From: Sphingopyxis sp. USTB-05
GTDB taxonomy: Bacteria; Pseudomonadota; Alphaproteobacteria; Sphingomonadales; Sphingomonadaceae
Direction of reading: 5' to 3'
Assembly (NCBI RefSeq): GCF_023822045.1
Contig: NZ_CP084712.1
Span: 3,348,001-3,412,000, forward strand
Length of the DNA: 64,000 nt
Within the stretch, counting starts at the first letter, position 1; each line of letters starts with the position of its first letter. The notes beneath the pieces are model-generated. The model ran no database searches. It saw nothing but the letters and a program-made list of their open reading frames with translations, and was not told the origin of the DNA. A program made the translations under genes and the position numbers. Of this stretch, positions 17,587 to 27,173 are shown piece after piece.

Positions 17587-17880
17587 ATGGCGAAACGCCG
17601 ATCGAAATCCGCGGAAGGTGACGCGAGTATCGCGAATATTTCGCGTACCCGCCGTGCTCAACTCGTCGCCGAATTCGAAGGCGAACTAGGCATCGACCAC
17701 AAGGCCCGGGCCAAGGCTGCAGAAGCCGAACGCCGCTGGATCGCTCGCAAGACCTTCATCGTCTGGACGATTGCGGCAATGTTCTTTGCCATCGCGTGCC
17801 AGAAATTGTGGCTCATGGGCGAGGACGTCGATGTGCCCTTTTCCGACATCAACCCCGTGCGCAGTCTGTTCGGCGAGTAA
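17587..17880 (+). CDS. small single-helix membrane protein
   Basis: A 97-residue protein. The first 50 residues are highly basic and Arg/Lys/Ala-rich, followed by one transmembrane helix (FIVWTIAAMFFAIACQKLWL) and a short acidic tail ending FGE. No family was recognised. TTGGAGCAATG provides a ribosome binding site. It is convergent with sdhA across the terminator at 17895. Confidence 0.7.
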   Translation: MAKRRSKSAEGDASIANISRTRRAQLVAEFEGELGIDHKARAKAAEAERRWIARKTFIVWTIAAMFFAIACQKLWLMGEDVDVPFSDINPVRSLFGE

Positions 17881-17894
17881 CGCAACCACTGGAC

Positions 17895-17924
17895 AAAAAA
17901 GGGGCCGCGATCACTCGCGACCCC
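17895..17924 (-). terminator. rho-independent terminator of the sdhCDA operon
   Basis: On the minus strand a 10-bp stem (GGGGTCGCGA / TCGCGGCCCC, one G-T pair) with a TCAC-type loop is followed by TTTTTT, 20 bp after the sdhA stop. It closes the operon directly behind sdhA. Confidence 0.85.
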
Positions 17925-17943
17925 GTCTATCCCGCAAAGCCGA

Positions 17944-19746
17944 TCAGTAAACGCGTGCTTTCGGCTTGATATACTCAACATCGTCCGACAGCGTATATTC
18001 GTGGACCGGACGGTAATCGAGGCGAACGCCGCCGCCCTTGCCGCCCCAACCGTCGAACCATGCGATCGTGTGCTTCATCCACGTCGCGTCGTCGCGATTC
18101 GGGAAATCTTCGTGCGCGTGAGCGCCGCGGCTTTCCTTGCGGTTGAACGCCGAATGCATCGTCACCGTCGCCTGGCTGATGAGGTTGTCGAGCTCCAGCG
18201 TTTCGACAAGATCGGTGTTCCAGATCAGGCTGCGGTCGGTGACATGCACGTCGTTCATGCGCTGATAGGTCTTGGTGAGTTTTTCCTTGCCCTCCGCCAT
18301 CAGCTCGTCGGTGCGGAACACCGCCGCGTGCTGCGACATCGCGCGCTGCATCTCCGTACGGATTTCCGCGGTCGGCGAGCCGCCGTTCGCATTGCGGAAA
18401 TGATCGAGGCGCGCGAGCGCGAGGTCGGCGCTGTCCTTCGGCAGCGGCTGCTGCGCCGCACCGGGCTTCAGGATCTCCTTCAGGCGATGCCCCGTGGCGC
18501 GGCCAAAGACGACAAGGTCGATCAGGCTGTTCGACCCAAGGCGGTTCGCGCCATGGACCGACACGCACGCGGCTTCGCCGACCGCGAACAGGCCCGGAAC
18601 CACGGTGTCGGGACCGTCCTTGCCCAGCGTGACGACTTCGCCATGATAGTTACAGGGAATGCCGCCCATATTGTAATGGACCGTCGGCACGACCGGCAGC
18701 GGCTGGCGCGTGAGGTCGACGCCCGCGAAAATCTTGCCGCTCTCGGTAATCCCCGGCAGGCGCTCGGCGAGCACGGCGGGATCAATATGGTCGAGGTGCA
18801 GGAAGATATGGTCGTTGTGCGGGCCGACGCCGCGGCCTTCGCGAATTTCGAGCGCCATCGAACGCGACACGACGTCGCGCGACGCCAAATCCTTCGCCGA
18901 CGGGGCATAGCGTTCCATGAAACGCTCACCTTCGCTGTTGGTCAGATAGCCGCCCTCGCCGCGCGCACCTTCGGTGATCAGCACGCCCGCGCCATAGATG
19001 CCGGTCGGGTGGAACTGGACGAACTCCATGTCCTGAAGCGGCAGGCCGGCGCGTAGCACCATGCCGCCGCCGTCGCCGGTGCACGTATGCGCCGAGGTCG
19101 CGGTGAAATAGCAACGGCCGTAGCCGCCCGTTGCAAGCACGACGGCCTGCGAACGGAAGCGGTGGATGCTGCCATCCTCCATGCACAGCGCAATCACGCC
19201 GCGGCACTCACCATTTTCCATGATCAGGTCGAGCGCGAAATATTCGATGAAGAAGTCCGCGTCATATTTCAGCGACTGCTGATAGAGAGCGTGGAGCATC
19301 GCGTGACCGGTGCGGTCGGCCGCGGCGCAGGTGCGCTGCACCGGCGGGCCTTCGCCCATATTCTGCATATGGCCGCCGAACGGGCGCTGATAGATGGTGC
19401 CGTCGGCGTTGCGGCTGAACGGCACGCCGGCGTGCTCGAGTTCGTAAACCGCGTTCGGCGCCTCGCGCACCATATATTCGATCGCGTCCTGGTCGCCGAG
19501 CCAGTCCGAACCCTTGACGGTGTCGTACATGTGCCACTGCCAATGGTCGGGCGAATTATTGCCGAGCGATGCCGCAATGCCGCCCTGCGCCGCAACCGTG
19601 TGACTGCGCGTCGGGAACACCTTGGTGATGCAGGCGGTCTTCAGCCCCGCTTCGGCGCTGCCCATCGTGGCGCGCAGGCCGGAGCCGCCGGCACCGACGA
19701 CGACGGTGTCATAGATATGGTCGATGATCTTGTAGGCGTCGGTCAT
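17944..19746 (-). CDS. sdhA: succinate dehydrogenase flavoprotein subunit
   Basis: A 600-residue flavoprotein of complex II. The FAD Rossmann motif [15 protein letters not shown] starts at about residue 14, [16 protein letters not shown] holds the His that binds FAD covalently, and [19 protein letters not shown] and the LDxxH-type C-terminal segments complete the active site. It oxidises succinate to fumarate and feeds electrons to the iron-sulfur subunit. It follows sdhD by 1 bp. The expected partner sdhB is not downstream; a terminator is. Confidence 0.96.
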   Translation of the reverse strand: MTDAYKIIDHIYDTVVVGAGGSGLRATMGSAEAGLKTACITKVFPTRSHTVAAQGGIAASLGNNSPDHWQWHMYDTVKGSDWLGDQDAIEYMVREAPNAVYELEHAGVPFSRNADGTIYQRPFGGHMQNMGEGPPVQRTCAAADRTGHAMLHALYQQSLKYDADFFIEYFALDLIMENGECRGVIALCMEDGSIHRFRSQAVVLATGGYGRCYFTATSAHTCTGDGGGMVLRAGLPLQDMEFVQFHPTGIYGAGVLITEGARGEGGYLTNSEGERFMERYAPSAKDLASRDVVSRSMALEIREGRGVGPHNDHIFLHLDHIDPAVLAERLPGITESGKIFAGVDLTRQPLPVVPTVHYNMGGIPCNYHGEVVTLGKDGPDTVVPGLFAVGEAACVSVHGANRLGSNSLIDLVVFGRATGHRLKEILKPGAAQQPLPKDSADLALARLDHFRNANGGSPTAEIRTEMQRAMSQHAAVFRTDELMAEGKEKLTKTYQRMNDVHVTDRSLIWNTDLVETLELDNLISQATVTMHSAFNRKESRGAHAHEDFPNRDDATWMKHTIAWFDGWGGKGGGVRLDYRPVHEYTLSDDVEYIKPKARVY

Positions 19747-19747
19747 C

Positions 19748-20155
19748 TTACATGCCCCCCGGAGCGAGCCCGGCGGCGGGCGCAAGCGCGATGCGGATGA
19801 TGGCGAAAATGCCGTAGGCAGCGCCGCCGATCGCGTAGAAGTTCAAAAGGACGAGCGACAGGATCTTGGTCGCTTCGCCGTGGACATAATCCTCGATCAT
19901 CACCTGAAGCCCCAGCCGCAGGTGCCAGAAGACGCTGGCGGTGAGCAGGATCAGCGCGAGCGCGACGGTCGGGTTCGACGCCCAGCGCAGCACCGCAGCA
20001 TGATCGCCGAGCGGCAGGCGGAACATCGAGACGACGAACCAGGTGACGAGCAGGACGTTGGCGAGCGCGGTCAGGCGCTGCTGGATCCAGTGGTGCGAGC
20101 CATGGTGCGACGAACCAAGCCCGCGCACGCGGCCGAGACGCGTTCCGTTACCCAT
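19748..20155 (-). CDS. sdhD: succinate dehydrogenase membrane anchor subunit
   Basis: A 135-residue three-helix anchor of complex II. The first helix follows [21 protein letters not shown], the second is in [19 protein letters not shown], and [17 protein letters not shown] contains the conserved His and Asp-Tyr near the quinone and haem site. Its first codons overlap the end of sdhC by 8 nt and its stop is 1 bp from the sdhA start, so all three are translated together. Confidence 0.9.
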   Translation of the reverse strand: MGNGTRLGRVRGLGSSHHGSHHWIQQRLTALANVLLVTWFVVSMFRLPLGDHAAVLRWASNPTVALALILLTASVFWHLRLGLQVMIEDYVHGEATKILSLVLLNFYAIGGAAYGIFAIIRIALAPAAGLAPGGM

Positions 20156-20597
20156 TGAGCGCCTCCGCAAATACATAGAGCCAGACCGCAGCGGTCGCCG
20201 TGATCGAACCCACGAAAACGAGCGTCGACCAGATTTTATTGGTCTTGAGCTCATAGCCCGCGCCGGTGTCGAGCACGAAGTGGCGCAGGCCCGAGAAGAG
20301 ATGCTGGAAGAAGGCCCAGGTCAGCCCGATCAGCACGACCTTGCCAAGAATGTTGGTGACCTGGTGCAGCGTGCCGACTTCGGGGCTGGGATCGTGCCAG
20401 ACGCACGCGATGAACGCCGCATAGGCGTCGGGTCCCGCGGCGAGCGCCCCCAGCCACCAAAGGAACATCAGGCCGCCGACGATCGCGAGACCATCGCCGC
20501 TGACGCGGTGAAAGATCGAGACCGCCATCGCTGGGGTCCATTTATACACCTGTAGATGCGGAGAGCGCGGACGCGCGCTCGGTTGATTGCCAGCCAT
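20148..20597 (-). CDS. sdhC: succinate dehydrogenase cytochrome b556 subunit
   Basis: A 149-residue three-helix cytochrome b subunit. SPHLQVYKW followed by SIFHRVSG is the canonical SdhC N-terminal motif with the quinone-site Ser and Arg, and FQHLFSGLRHFVLDTG carries the axial haem His. It anchors SdhAB to the inner membrane and delivers electrons to ubiquinone. It is first in the sdhCDA operon; the 110 bp upstream contain no clear promoter consensus. Confidence 0.93.
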   Translation of the reverse strand: MAGNQPSARPRSPHLQVYKWTPAMAVSIFHRVSGDGLAIVGGLMFLWWLGALAAGPDAYAAFIACVWHDPSPEVGTLHQVTNILGKVVLIGLTWAFFQHLFSGLRHFVLDTGAGYELKTNKIWSTLVFVGSITATAAVWLYVFAEALNG

Positions 20598-20708
20598 ATC
20601 AGCCCTGTCCTGACTCTAAACGGTCGATGCGCCGCCGGTTAAGCCTTCCCGCCGCGATATGCAATTGCTTAGGAGCATAGGGGAATAAATCGCTCGGTTT
20701 CCGGCTAT

Positions 20709-21776
20709 TCAGTTGGCGACGAACCCGTTGATCGCGAGCCAACTCGCCAGAAGAGCGATATATTCGGCCGAATCCGGCCGCTCGGTCCCGTCATGTTTCG
20801 GATCGAGCGAGACTTTCCGGTCGGCGGACATCTCCATAGCATGATCGGCGCCGGCGATGCTGTGCACCGCCATCTTCGGCTTTTGCGCCGCGATGGCTTT
20901 CAGACGCTCGACCGAAACCGCGACCGGCACGACCGCATCGTCGGCGCCATAGAGGACAAGCGTCGGGACGGTGACCGCCGACAGATTCTTGAGGGGATCA
21001 TTCTCGATCTCGCGGCGCCAGCCCGAAACCGCGCGGTCGCGTACCGTTTCGCCCATATAGGTATATTTGAACCACGGCTGCGTCTTGGCCGCGTCGATCA
21101 TTTTCTGCGCGGCTTCGCGGCTGCCCGACCCGCGCATATAATCGTCGACCGCTTTGCGCGTCGCAGCCATCTGGTCGACCTCGGCCTGCGAATGGCCGTT
21201 GGCGATGAGATGATTGGTCGAGGAGAAGAGCATCTGCACGTCCGCCGTCACGACGGGTGCCGAGACGGCGATCACAAACGCGATATCGGTACTGCGCGAT
21301 GCCGCGAGCGGCGATATCCAGCCCCCTTGACTCAGTCCCCAGGTGCCGATGCGTTTCGGATCAATGCGCGGGTCCGCCTTCAGGCTCCGCACCGCAGCAA
21401 CCGCATCGTCGGCGAGGAGCGCGAAGTCGCCCCCGGCCGTCTTTGTCCCGGATTGCCCCGATCCGCGCCGGTCATAGACAAAGACCGCAATCCCGAGTGC
21501 GGGGAGCGCAGTCTTGAGATGATCGTAAAGCGATGCGGTGCGAAGCGGCGACGAAGCGCTGTGCGTGACGACGACCGCCGCGACGGGCTTGCGGCTGGCC
21601 GGCATGTAGAGCGTGCCGACGAGTTCGGTATCGCCGCTCATGAAGCGGCGATCCTCGGTCGTCACCCGTGTCGTAGCGGGCGCGCTCCAGGGCGGCGGCG
21701 CGGCCGGGCTGGCTGTGGCGGGCTGCAAAACCGCAACGCCGGCCATGATGGCCCAAAGACCGGCGGCGGTTCGCAT
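20709..21776 (-). CDS. secreted alpha/beta hydrolase
   Basis: A 355-residue alpha/beta-hydrolase with a signal peptide (MRTAAGLWAIMAGVAVLQPATA). The nucleophile elbow is GLSQGGW, the acid is in YGADDAVVP and the His in GADHAMEM. The oxyanion region is VVTHSASSP and FVYDRRGSGQS. It is likely a periplasmic esterase or peptidase-like enzyme. An upstream-extended start exists but the one at 1776 of this kb gives a proper signal peptide. Confidence 0.85.
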   Translation of the reverse strand: MRTAAGLWAIMAGVAVLQPATASPAAPPPWSAPATTRVTTEDRRFMSGDTELVGTLYMPASRKPVAAVVVTHSASSPLRTASLYDHLKTALPALGIAVFVYDRRGSGQSGTKTAGGDFALLADDAVAAVRSLKADPRIDPKRIGTWGLSQGGWISPLAASRSTDIAFVIAVSAPVVTADVQMLFSSTNHLIANGHSQAEVDQMAATRKAVDDYMRGSGSREAAQKMIDAAKTQPWFKYTYMGETVRDRAVSGWRREIENDPLKNLSAVTVPTLVLYGADDAVVPVAVSVERLKAIAAQKPKMAVHSIAGADHAMEMSADRKVSLDPKHDGTERPDSAEYIALLASWLAINGFVAN

Positions 21777-21813
21777 CAGGCCACCCGCACGCCCGAAGAC
21801 GCCGGGAACAGCC

Positions 21814-22044
21814 TCACTTGATCTTGCCGCGGTTCGCGTAGAGCAGCGCCGCAATCACCGCAGCCGAGCCGATGCCAAGCCCAGCCGCCGCCGCGGTCTT
21901 CCAGCCGCGCTTGCCCTTGCCCGCTTCCTGATCGGCAGCTTGCGCCGCTTCGGCGGCTTCGCGCTGCTGTTGACGCTCGCGCGCCGCGCGCAGCACTTCA
22001 TTTTCTTCCTCTTCGGGCGGGGGAGGTGCCACTGGCTCGGTCAT
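21814..22044 (-). CDS. small membrane-anchored protein
   Basis: A 76-residue protein with a Pro/Glu-rich start, a Gln/Arg/Ala-rich middle likely to form a helix or coiled coil, and one C-terminal hydrophobic segment (TAAAAGLGIGSAAVIAALLY) ending in basic residues. It looks like a tail-anchored protein. No family recognised. It is 23 bp downstream of the ald stop and may share its transcript. Confidence 0.65.
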   Translation of the reverse strand: MTEPVAPPPPEEEENEVLRAARERQQQREAAEAAQAADQEAGKGKRGWKTAAAAGLGIGSAAVIAALLYANRGKIK

Positions 22045-22067
22045 CGTCTCTCTATATCCTTGTCTTA

Positions 22068-23183
22068 TCAGGCGAGCGCCTGTTCGACAGGCACATAATC
22101 GGTTCCGACCGCTTCCGCTACGGCTTCGAACGTCACCTTACCATTCCAAACGTTCAAACCCTGCGCAAGATGCACGTCGCGCTTCAAAGCTTCCTTCCAC
22201 CCCAGATCGGCGATGCGCAGCGCGTGCGGCAGGGTTACGTTGTTGAGCGCATAGGTGCTGGTGCGCGCGACTGCGCCCGGCATGTTCGCGACCGCATAAT
22301 GGACGATGCCGTCGACGACGTAGGTCGGGTCGGCGTGCGTCGTCGCGTGGCTCGTCTCGAAGCAGCCACCCTGGTCGATCGCGACGTCGACGAGCACCGA
22401 GCCGGGGCGCATCGTGCCGAGCATCTCGCGTGTGACCAGCTTCGGCGCTTCGGCACCCGGGATCAGCACCGCGCCGATGACGAGGTCGGCCTCGGCGACG
22501 CATTCAGCCAGGTTCGCGCGATTCGAGAAGCGCGTCTTGGCGCGCGCCTCGAAAAAGGTGCCGACGCGTTCAAGCACTTCGGGATCGCGGTCGAGGATGG
22601 TGACATCGGCGCCGAGGCCCGCCGCCATCTGCGCCGCGTTGAAGCCGACGACGCCGCCGCCGATGACGCAGACCTTGCCCGGCGCGACGCCGGGGACGCC
22701 GCCGAGCAATACGCCGCGGCCGCCATGCGCCTTTTCGAGCGCGGTCGCGCCGGCCTGAATCGACATGCGACCCGCAACCTGGCTCATCGGCTTCAGGAGC
22801 GGCAGGCCTCCGTGCGGGCTGGTGACGGTTTCATAGGCAATGCAGACGGCGCCCGATTTCATCAGGTCGCGCGTCTGGTCGGGATCGGGCGCGAGGTGGA
22901 GGTAGGTGTAGAGGATCTGGTCAGGGCGGAGCATCGCGCGCTCGACGGGCTGGGGCTCCTTGACCTTCACGACCATTTCGCAGGTGGCGAAGATTTCTTC
23001 GGCGGTCTGAACGATCTCGGCGCCCGCTTCGACATAATAGCGGTCGTGCGCGCCGATCCCCTCGCCCGCGCCGGTCTGGACGAGGACGCGGTGACCGTGA
23101 ACGACGAGTTCGCGCGCGCTCTCGGGGGTCAGGCCGACGCGATATTCGTGGTTCTTGATTTCCTTGGGGGTGCCGATGATCAT
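22068..23183 (-). CDS. ald: alanine dehydrogenase
   Basis: A 371-residue NAD-dependent alanine dehydrogenase that interconverts L-alanine and pyruvate plus ammonia. The N-terminus [20 protein letters not shown], the catalytic MVVKVKEPQ segment and [10 protein letters not shown], the NAD site [17 protein letters not shown] and [21 protein letters not shown] near the end are all characteristic. GGAGAGCGACC precedes the ATG. It is divergent from an Lrp/AsnC regulator, 141 bp away, a known regulatory pairing for ald. Confidence 0.95.
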   Translation of the reverse strand: MIIGTPKEIKNHEYRVGLTPESARELVVHGHRVLVQTGAGEGIGAHDRYYVEAGAEIVQTAEEIFATCEMVVKVKEPQPVERAMLRPDQILYTYLHLAPDPDQTRDLMKSGAVCIAYETVTSPHGGLPLLKPMSQVAGRMSIQAGATALEKAHGGRGVLLGGVPGVAPGKVCVIGGGVVGFNAAQMAAGLGADVTILDRDPEVLERVGTFFEARAKTRFSNRANLAECVAEADLVIGAVLIPGAEAPKLVTREMLGTMRPGSVLVDVAIDQGGCFETSHATTHADPTYVVDGIVHYAVANMPGAVARTSTYALNNVTLPHALRIADLGWKEALKRDVHLAQGLNVWNGKVTFEAVAEAVGTDYVPVEQALA

Positions 23184-23324
23184 GGTCGCTCTCCGAATAT
23201 TGGGTGTCATCGGCGATCGATTATTGCCGCCGAAAACTTGTCGGCGCTTTTAACAGAAATAGCTCGCGAGGTGCTTGCATATCCTTCGCAGATTCGCGAC
23301 ATAATTGCACGATTTTGGCGTGAA

Positions 23325-23843
23325 ATGGATCGATGGCGCACAATGATTGATCGGATCGACGTGAAGTTGCTCGACTTGCTCCAACGCGGCGGCCCGCGAC
23401 CGGCGGCCGAACTGGGCGAAGCCGTCGGCCTGTCGGCGTCGGCCTGCCACCGCCGTATCCGCGCATTGGAGGCGGCGGGCATCATCGCCGGCTATACCGC
23501 GCGCCTGAATCCCGAAAGCATCGGGCTCGGGCTCGACGTGTTCGTCGACATCAGCCTGACGTCGCAAAGCGAGGAAGCGCTGACCGCGTTCGAGAGCGCG
23601 GTGAAGAGCTTCGACGAAATCCTCGAATGCCAGCTTTTGTCGGGGGCGTCGGATTACCGGCTGCGCGTCGCGGCGCGTAACGTTGCCGATTTCGATCGGC
23701 TGCACCGTCATTGCCTTTCGCGCCTGCCGGGTGTCGCGGCGATGCACAGCGCCTTTGCGCTGCGCACGATCAAGGCGTTCGAGGGCTATCCCGTGCCGTC
23801 CCCATCGACGGGCGCCGAAGGCAAGACGCTAGCCCGGGGTTAA
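23325..23843 (+). CDS. Lrp/AsnC family transcriptional regulator
   Basis: A protein of about 172 residues. The helix-turn-helix is in IDVKLLDLLQRGGPRPAAEL followed by LSASACHRRIRALEAAGII, and the RAM effector-binding domain makes up the C-terminal half (EILECQLLSGASDYRLRVAAR). ATG at 23325 is used here; a second in-frame ATG at 23343 would give the more typical MIDRIDVKLL start. It probably controls the divergent alanine dehydrogenase gene in response to an amino acid, as in other Lrp/ald pairs. Confidence 0.88.
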   Translation: MDRWRTMIDRIDVKLLDLLQRGGPRPAAELGEAVGLSASACHRRIRALEAAGIIAGYTARLNPESIGLGLDVFVDISLTSQSEEALTAFESAVKSFDEILECQLLSGASDYRLRVAARNVADFDRLHRHCLSRLPGVAAMHSAFALRTIKAFEGYPVPSPSTGAEGKTLARG

Positions 23844-23948
23844 CACCGCTTTTACCATTTCCGTCGCATATCCCGTTCACCAGTTTCATGGGACGCATGC
23901 GGGCAACAGACCCGCGCGCCTTTTGGGTCGATCAGGGAAGCCAAGATC

Positions 23949-25301
23949 ATGGTGAAGGAAAATCCGATTCACAAGCAGCAGATCGATCCGGTGCCGATGG
24001 CCGATCGCTTCCCTTATTATGATCTCGACGGACGCCTTGCCGCCAATGCCACCGAGATACATGGCATCATCGCCGGACGCGAAGAGGCGATCGCGAAAGC
24101 CTATTGGGACGCTTTCAACGCGCTGCCCGGCGTCGATCGCAAGGTCGAGGGCGAGCTTCTCGACAGCTATATCCGTGGCAGCGCGCGCCACACCTTTACC
24201 AAATATGCCGATGCCGCCGGACAGGAAGTCGCGACGATCGCGTGTCAGAACGCCCATATGGCGCGGCGCGTAAAGCTGCCGCTTGCTTCGGTCCTGTCGT
24301 GCATCGCGGAAAGCCAGCGGCTGACGATCGAATATATCGTCGAAGCTTGCATCGGCGAGCCTGAGCGGCTGGCGCGGCTGACGAGCGCGGTGAACCGCCT
24401 CGCGCTGCTCGAATTCGATATCATGCAGCGATATGCGAACAAGCTCGACCGCGCGGTCTTTTCGAGCGAGCGGCAGGCGCTCGCGGGCGATTTCGATCGC
24501 TCCATCGCCTCGCTGGTGCAGGATACCGACGGGGTGCGCGATCAACTTGCACGGCAGGCGGCTTCGGCCGACCAGGCGGCGAAGGGAATGATCGCGAAGA
24601 CGAGCGAAGTCGCCGCCGCCTCCGAACAATCGGCGATGGCGATGCGCGAAGCGGCTTCGACCGCCGCCGGGCTGATCCGCGCGATCGAGGACGCACGCAG
24701 CGAAGTCGAAGCCTCTGCCAGCGTCGCGACGCGTGCGTCGGAACAGGCGGGCGAAGCCGTCGTCATGTCCGAAACGCTGTCGCACCATGCCGAGTCGATC
24801 GAATCGATCTTGGGCCTGATCCGGGAGATCGCGGGCCAGACCAACCTCCTCGCGCTCAACGCCACGATCGAGGCGGCGCGCGCGGGCGAATCGGGTCGCG
24901 GCTTTGCGGTCGTCGCGCAGGAGGTGAAAAGCCTCGCCAACGAAACCGCGCGCGCAACCGACGATATCGCGGGCAAGATCACCGCGATCCAGCAGGCGAC
25001 GCGCGGGTCGGTTTCGGCCAACCAGTCGATCCGGCAGACGATCGTCGAAGTGCAGAATTCGGCGCAGCGCATCCGTGACGCGATGGACGCCCAGGCGCAG
25101 ACGGTCACCTCGATCACCGCGGCGGTCGACGAAACCGCGCTCGCCGCCGACAGCATGTCGTCGACGATCGCGAGCATCCGCAACGATTCGGGCATGGTCG
25201 CGAACGAGATCAGCGTGCTGAGCGAGGAATTCGCCAAAATGGGCGGCCGCCTGCAGCAGCTCGAACGCGCCGCGAGCGAATTCAGCCGCCGCGTGGCTTA
25301 A
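23949..25301 (+). CDS. soluble methyl-accepting chemotaxis protein, globin-like sensor
   Basis: A 450-residue chemoreceptor without transmembrane helices. Residues 1 to about 165 are all-helical and resemble globin-coupled sensors; [16 protein letters not shown] has His103 in the place expected for the proximal haem ligand. The C-terminal half is the signalling coiled coil with the conserved hairpin tip [20 protein letters not shown]. It would pass oxygen or redox signals to CheA. The globin assignment is from pattern only. No che genes are near. Confidence 0.8.
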   Translation: MVKENPIHKQQIDPVPMADRFPYYDLDGRLAANATEIHGIIAGREEAIAKAYWDAFNALPGVDRKVEGELLDSYIRGSARHTFTKYADAAGQEVATIACQNAHMARRVKLPLASVLSCIAESQRLTIEYIVEACIGEPERLARLTSAVNRLALLEFDIMQRYANKLDRAVFSSERQALAGDFDRSIASLVQDTDGVRDQLARQAASADQAAKGMIAKTSEVAAASEQSAMAMREAASTAAGLIRAIEDARSEVEASASVATRASEQAGEAVVMSETLSHHAESIESILGLIREIAGQTNLLALNATIEAARAGESGRGFAVVAQEVKSLANETARATDDIAGKITAIQQATRGSVSANQSIRQTIVEVQNSAQRIRDAMDAQAQTVTSITAAVDETALAADSMSSTIASIRNDSGMVANEISVLSEEFAKMGGRLQQLERAASEFSRRVA

Positions 25302-25322
25302 CGCCGACAACCCAACCCATAT

Positions 25323-25400
25323 CGTCATCCCGGCGAAGGCCGGGATCTCGCCATCGCCCTTTTACGCACCGGTGTGATTCCGGCCTTCGCCGGAATGACG
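25323..25400. repeat. intergenic palindrome, type C
   Basis: Arms 25323-25346 and 25377-25400 are inverted repeats with core CCGGCGAAGGCCGG / CCGGCCTTCGCCGG. Related to the copy at 35547-35619. It lies between the chemoreceptor and SDR genes. Confidence 0.75.
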
Positions 25401-25464
25401 GATGGTCGGATGCGCCACGACTGCTCGCGCTTGGCAAGGTCCGCCCCGCTGCCTAAGGCGGGCT

Positions 25465-26157
25465 ATGACCACGCACATCCTGATCACCGGCGCGAGCCGC
25501 GGTATCGGCGCGGCGATCGCCGAGGCTCTCACCACGGGCGCGACCAAAGTCGTCGCGCTGTCGAGCGCCGATGGCGACCTCACCGACCCGGCGACGCCCG
25601 ATCGACTGTGGCAGGCGAGCCTCGACCGGTTGGACGGACGGATCGACGTTCTCGTAAACAATGCGGGGATATGCGAGGACAGCCCGCTGGGCGATCCCGA
25701 CGCCGACTGGCTGGCGAGCTGGAACCGCACGATGCAGGTCAATCTGACCGCGAGTGCGCAGCTCTGCCGTCGTGCGGTGCTGCACTGGCAGGCACGGCAG
25801 TCGGCCGGGCGAATCGTCAATATTGCGAGCCGTGCGGCATACCGCGGCGACAGCCCGGCGCACTGGCATTATGCGGCATCAAAATCGGGCATGGTCGCGA
25901 TGACCAAAACAATCGCGCGCGGATATGCCAAGGACGGCATTCTTGCCTTTGCGATCTGCCCCGGCTTCACGATGACCGGTATGGCCGAGGAATATCTGGC
26001 GGGTCGCGGCGGCGAGCAACTGCTTGCCGAAATTCCCCTTGGCCGCGTCGCCATGCCCGACGAAGTCGGCGAGATGGCCCGCTGGTGCGCGCTCGACGCG
26101 CCCGCGGCAATGACTGGCGCCGTGCTCGACGTGAACGGCGCGAGCTATGTCCGTTAA
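25465..26157 (+). CDS. short-chain dehydrogenase/reductase
   Basis: A 230-residue classical SDR. ITGASRGIGAAIAEAL binds NAD(P), LVNNAGICED is the structural motif, the catalytic Ser is in VNIASRAAY and YAASKSGMVAM holds the Tyr and Lys. The C-terminal FAICPGFTMTGM and AMTGAVLDVNGASYVR are usual for oxoacyl-ACP or alcohol reductases. The exact substrate is unknown. prmA follows 3 bp later. Confidence 0.88.
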   Translation: MTTHILITGASRGIGAAIAEALTTGATKVVALSSADGDLTDPATPDRLWQASLDRLDGRIDVLVNNAGICEDSPLGDPDADWLASWNRTMQVNLTASAQLCRRAVLHWQARQSAGRIVNIASRAAYRGDSPAHWHYAASKSGMVAMTKTIARGYAKDGILAFAICPGFTMTGMAEEYLAGRGGEQLLAEIPLGRVAMPDEVGEMARWCALDAPAAMTGAVLDVNGASYVR

Positions 26158-26160
26158 CCT

Positions 26161-27132
26161 ATGAGCTGGATCGTCTCCCTCCCCTGCACGCGCGCCGAAG
26201 CCGAGGCGCTGTCGGGCGAAATCCCCGAACTCGACGCGATGCCCGAGGCTCCCGTCGTGGTAACGCGCGAGATCGACGAAGATGCGGGGCTGTGGCAACT
26301 CGACGCCTATATGGACGACAGGCCGGGGGCGTCGCTGCTCAAACTGCTCCAGTCGTTCGTGCCGAGCGCCAAGGGCAAAAAACCCGTCGTCGAAGAATTG
26401 CCCGAAGAGGATTGGGTCACGCTGTCGCAGCAAGGGCTCGAGCCCGTGCAGGCGGGACGCTTCTTCGTCCACACAAGCAGCTATGCAGACCGCGTTCCCG
26501 CGGGCAGCACGCCGTTCCTGATCGACGCGAGCCAGGCGTTCGGGACGGGCGGACATGACACGACCGCCGGCTGCCTGTCGATGCTCGACCGGCTCGCGCA
26601 GGCAGGCGCGAGTCCGCGCAACATTGCCGATATCGGTACCGGCACGGGCCTGCTCGCCTTCGCCGCGATGGCGCTGTGGCCCCGCGCGAAGACGATCGCA
26701 TCGGACATCGACCCCGCAAGCATTTTCGTGACGCGCGACAATGCTTCGATCAATAATATCCCGCTCGGCAGCGGCGGCGGACGGCTTGCGCTTGCGGTCG
26801 CGCCGGGAACCGATCATCCCGCGATCCGCCACTGCGCGCCCTATGATCTGGTTATCGCCAACATTCTCGCCGGGCCGTTGATCACGCTCGCCCCCGATAT
26901 CGCCGCGGCGACCGCACCCGGCGGCCATGCGATCCTCGCGGGGCTGATCGCGCGGCAGATGGAACCGGTGCTCGCCGCCTATCGCGCGCAGGGCTTTCGC
27001 CTTTCAGCGCGCGGCGGCAGCGCCGAATGGCCGTGCCTGCTGCTGGTCAAGCGCCGCCGCTATGGCTGGCGCCGCAAGGAACGCGCGTTCCACCGAGCGA
27101 GCCCGTCGGACGCAAGTTTCGGGAGCTGGTAA
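26161..27132 (+). CDS. prmA: ribosomal protein L11 methyltransferase
   Basis: A 323-residue S-adenosylmethionine-dependent methyltransferase that trimethylates ribosomal protein L11. DASQAFGTGGHDTTAGCL is the PrmA signature, IADIGTGTGLLAFAA is the SAM-binding motif I, ASDIDPASIFVTRDNA motif II and LVIANILAGPL motif IV. The length is slightly longer than usual owing to a basic C-terminal tail of about 25 residues rich in Arg and Lys. It starts 3 bp after the SDR stop. Confidence 0.9.
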   Translation: MSWIVSLPCTRAEAEALSGEIPELDAMPEAPVVVTREIDEDAGLWQLDAYMDDRPGASLLKLLQSFVPSAKGKKPVVEELPEEDWVTLSQQGLEPVQAGRFFVHTSSYADRVPAGSTPFLIDASQAFGTGGHDTTAGCLSMLDRLAQAGASPRNIADIGTGTGLLAFAAMALWPRAKTIASDIDPASIFVTRDNASINNIPLGSGGGRLALAVAPGTDHPAIRHCAPYDLVIANILAGPLITLAPDIAAATAPGGHAILAGLIARQMEPVLAAYRAQGFRLSARGGSAEWPCLLLVKRRRYGWRRKERAFHRASPSDASFGSW

Positions 27133-27150
27133 GAAGCGGCGTCCCAGGCT

Positions 27151-27171
27151 CCGTTCGCGTCGCGCGAACGG
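27151..27171. terminator. hairpin between convergent prmA and phhA
   Basis: A 9-bp perfect stem (CCGTTCGCG / CGCGAACGG) with a 3-nt loop, followed by ATTTA. Position between convergent genes suggests a two-way terminator, although the T tract is weak. Confidence 0.5.
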
Positions 27172-27173
27172 AT

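Noticed and set aside
23899..23915. GCGGG...CCCGC hairpin after the Lrp gene as a terminator
   Set aside because: Stem is only 5 bp and the following T run is short and interrupted.
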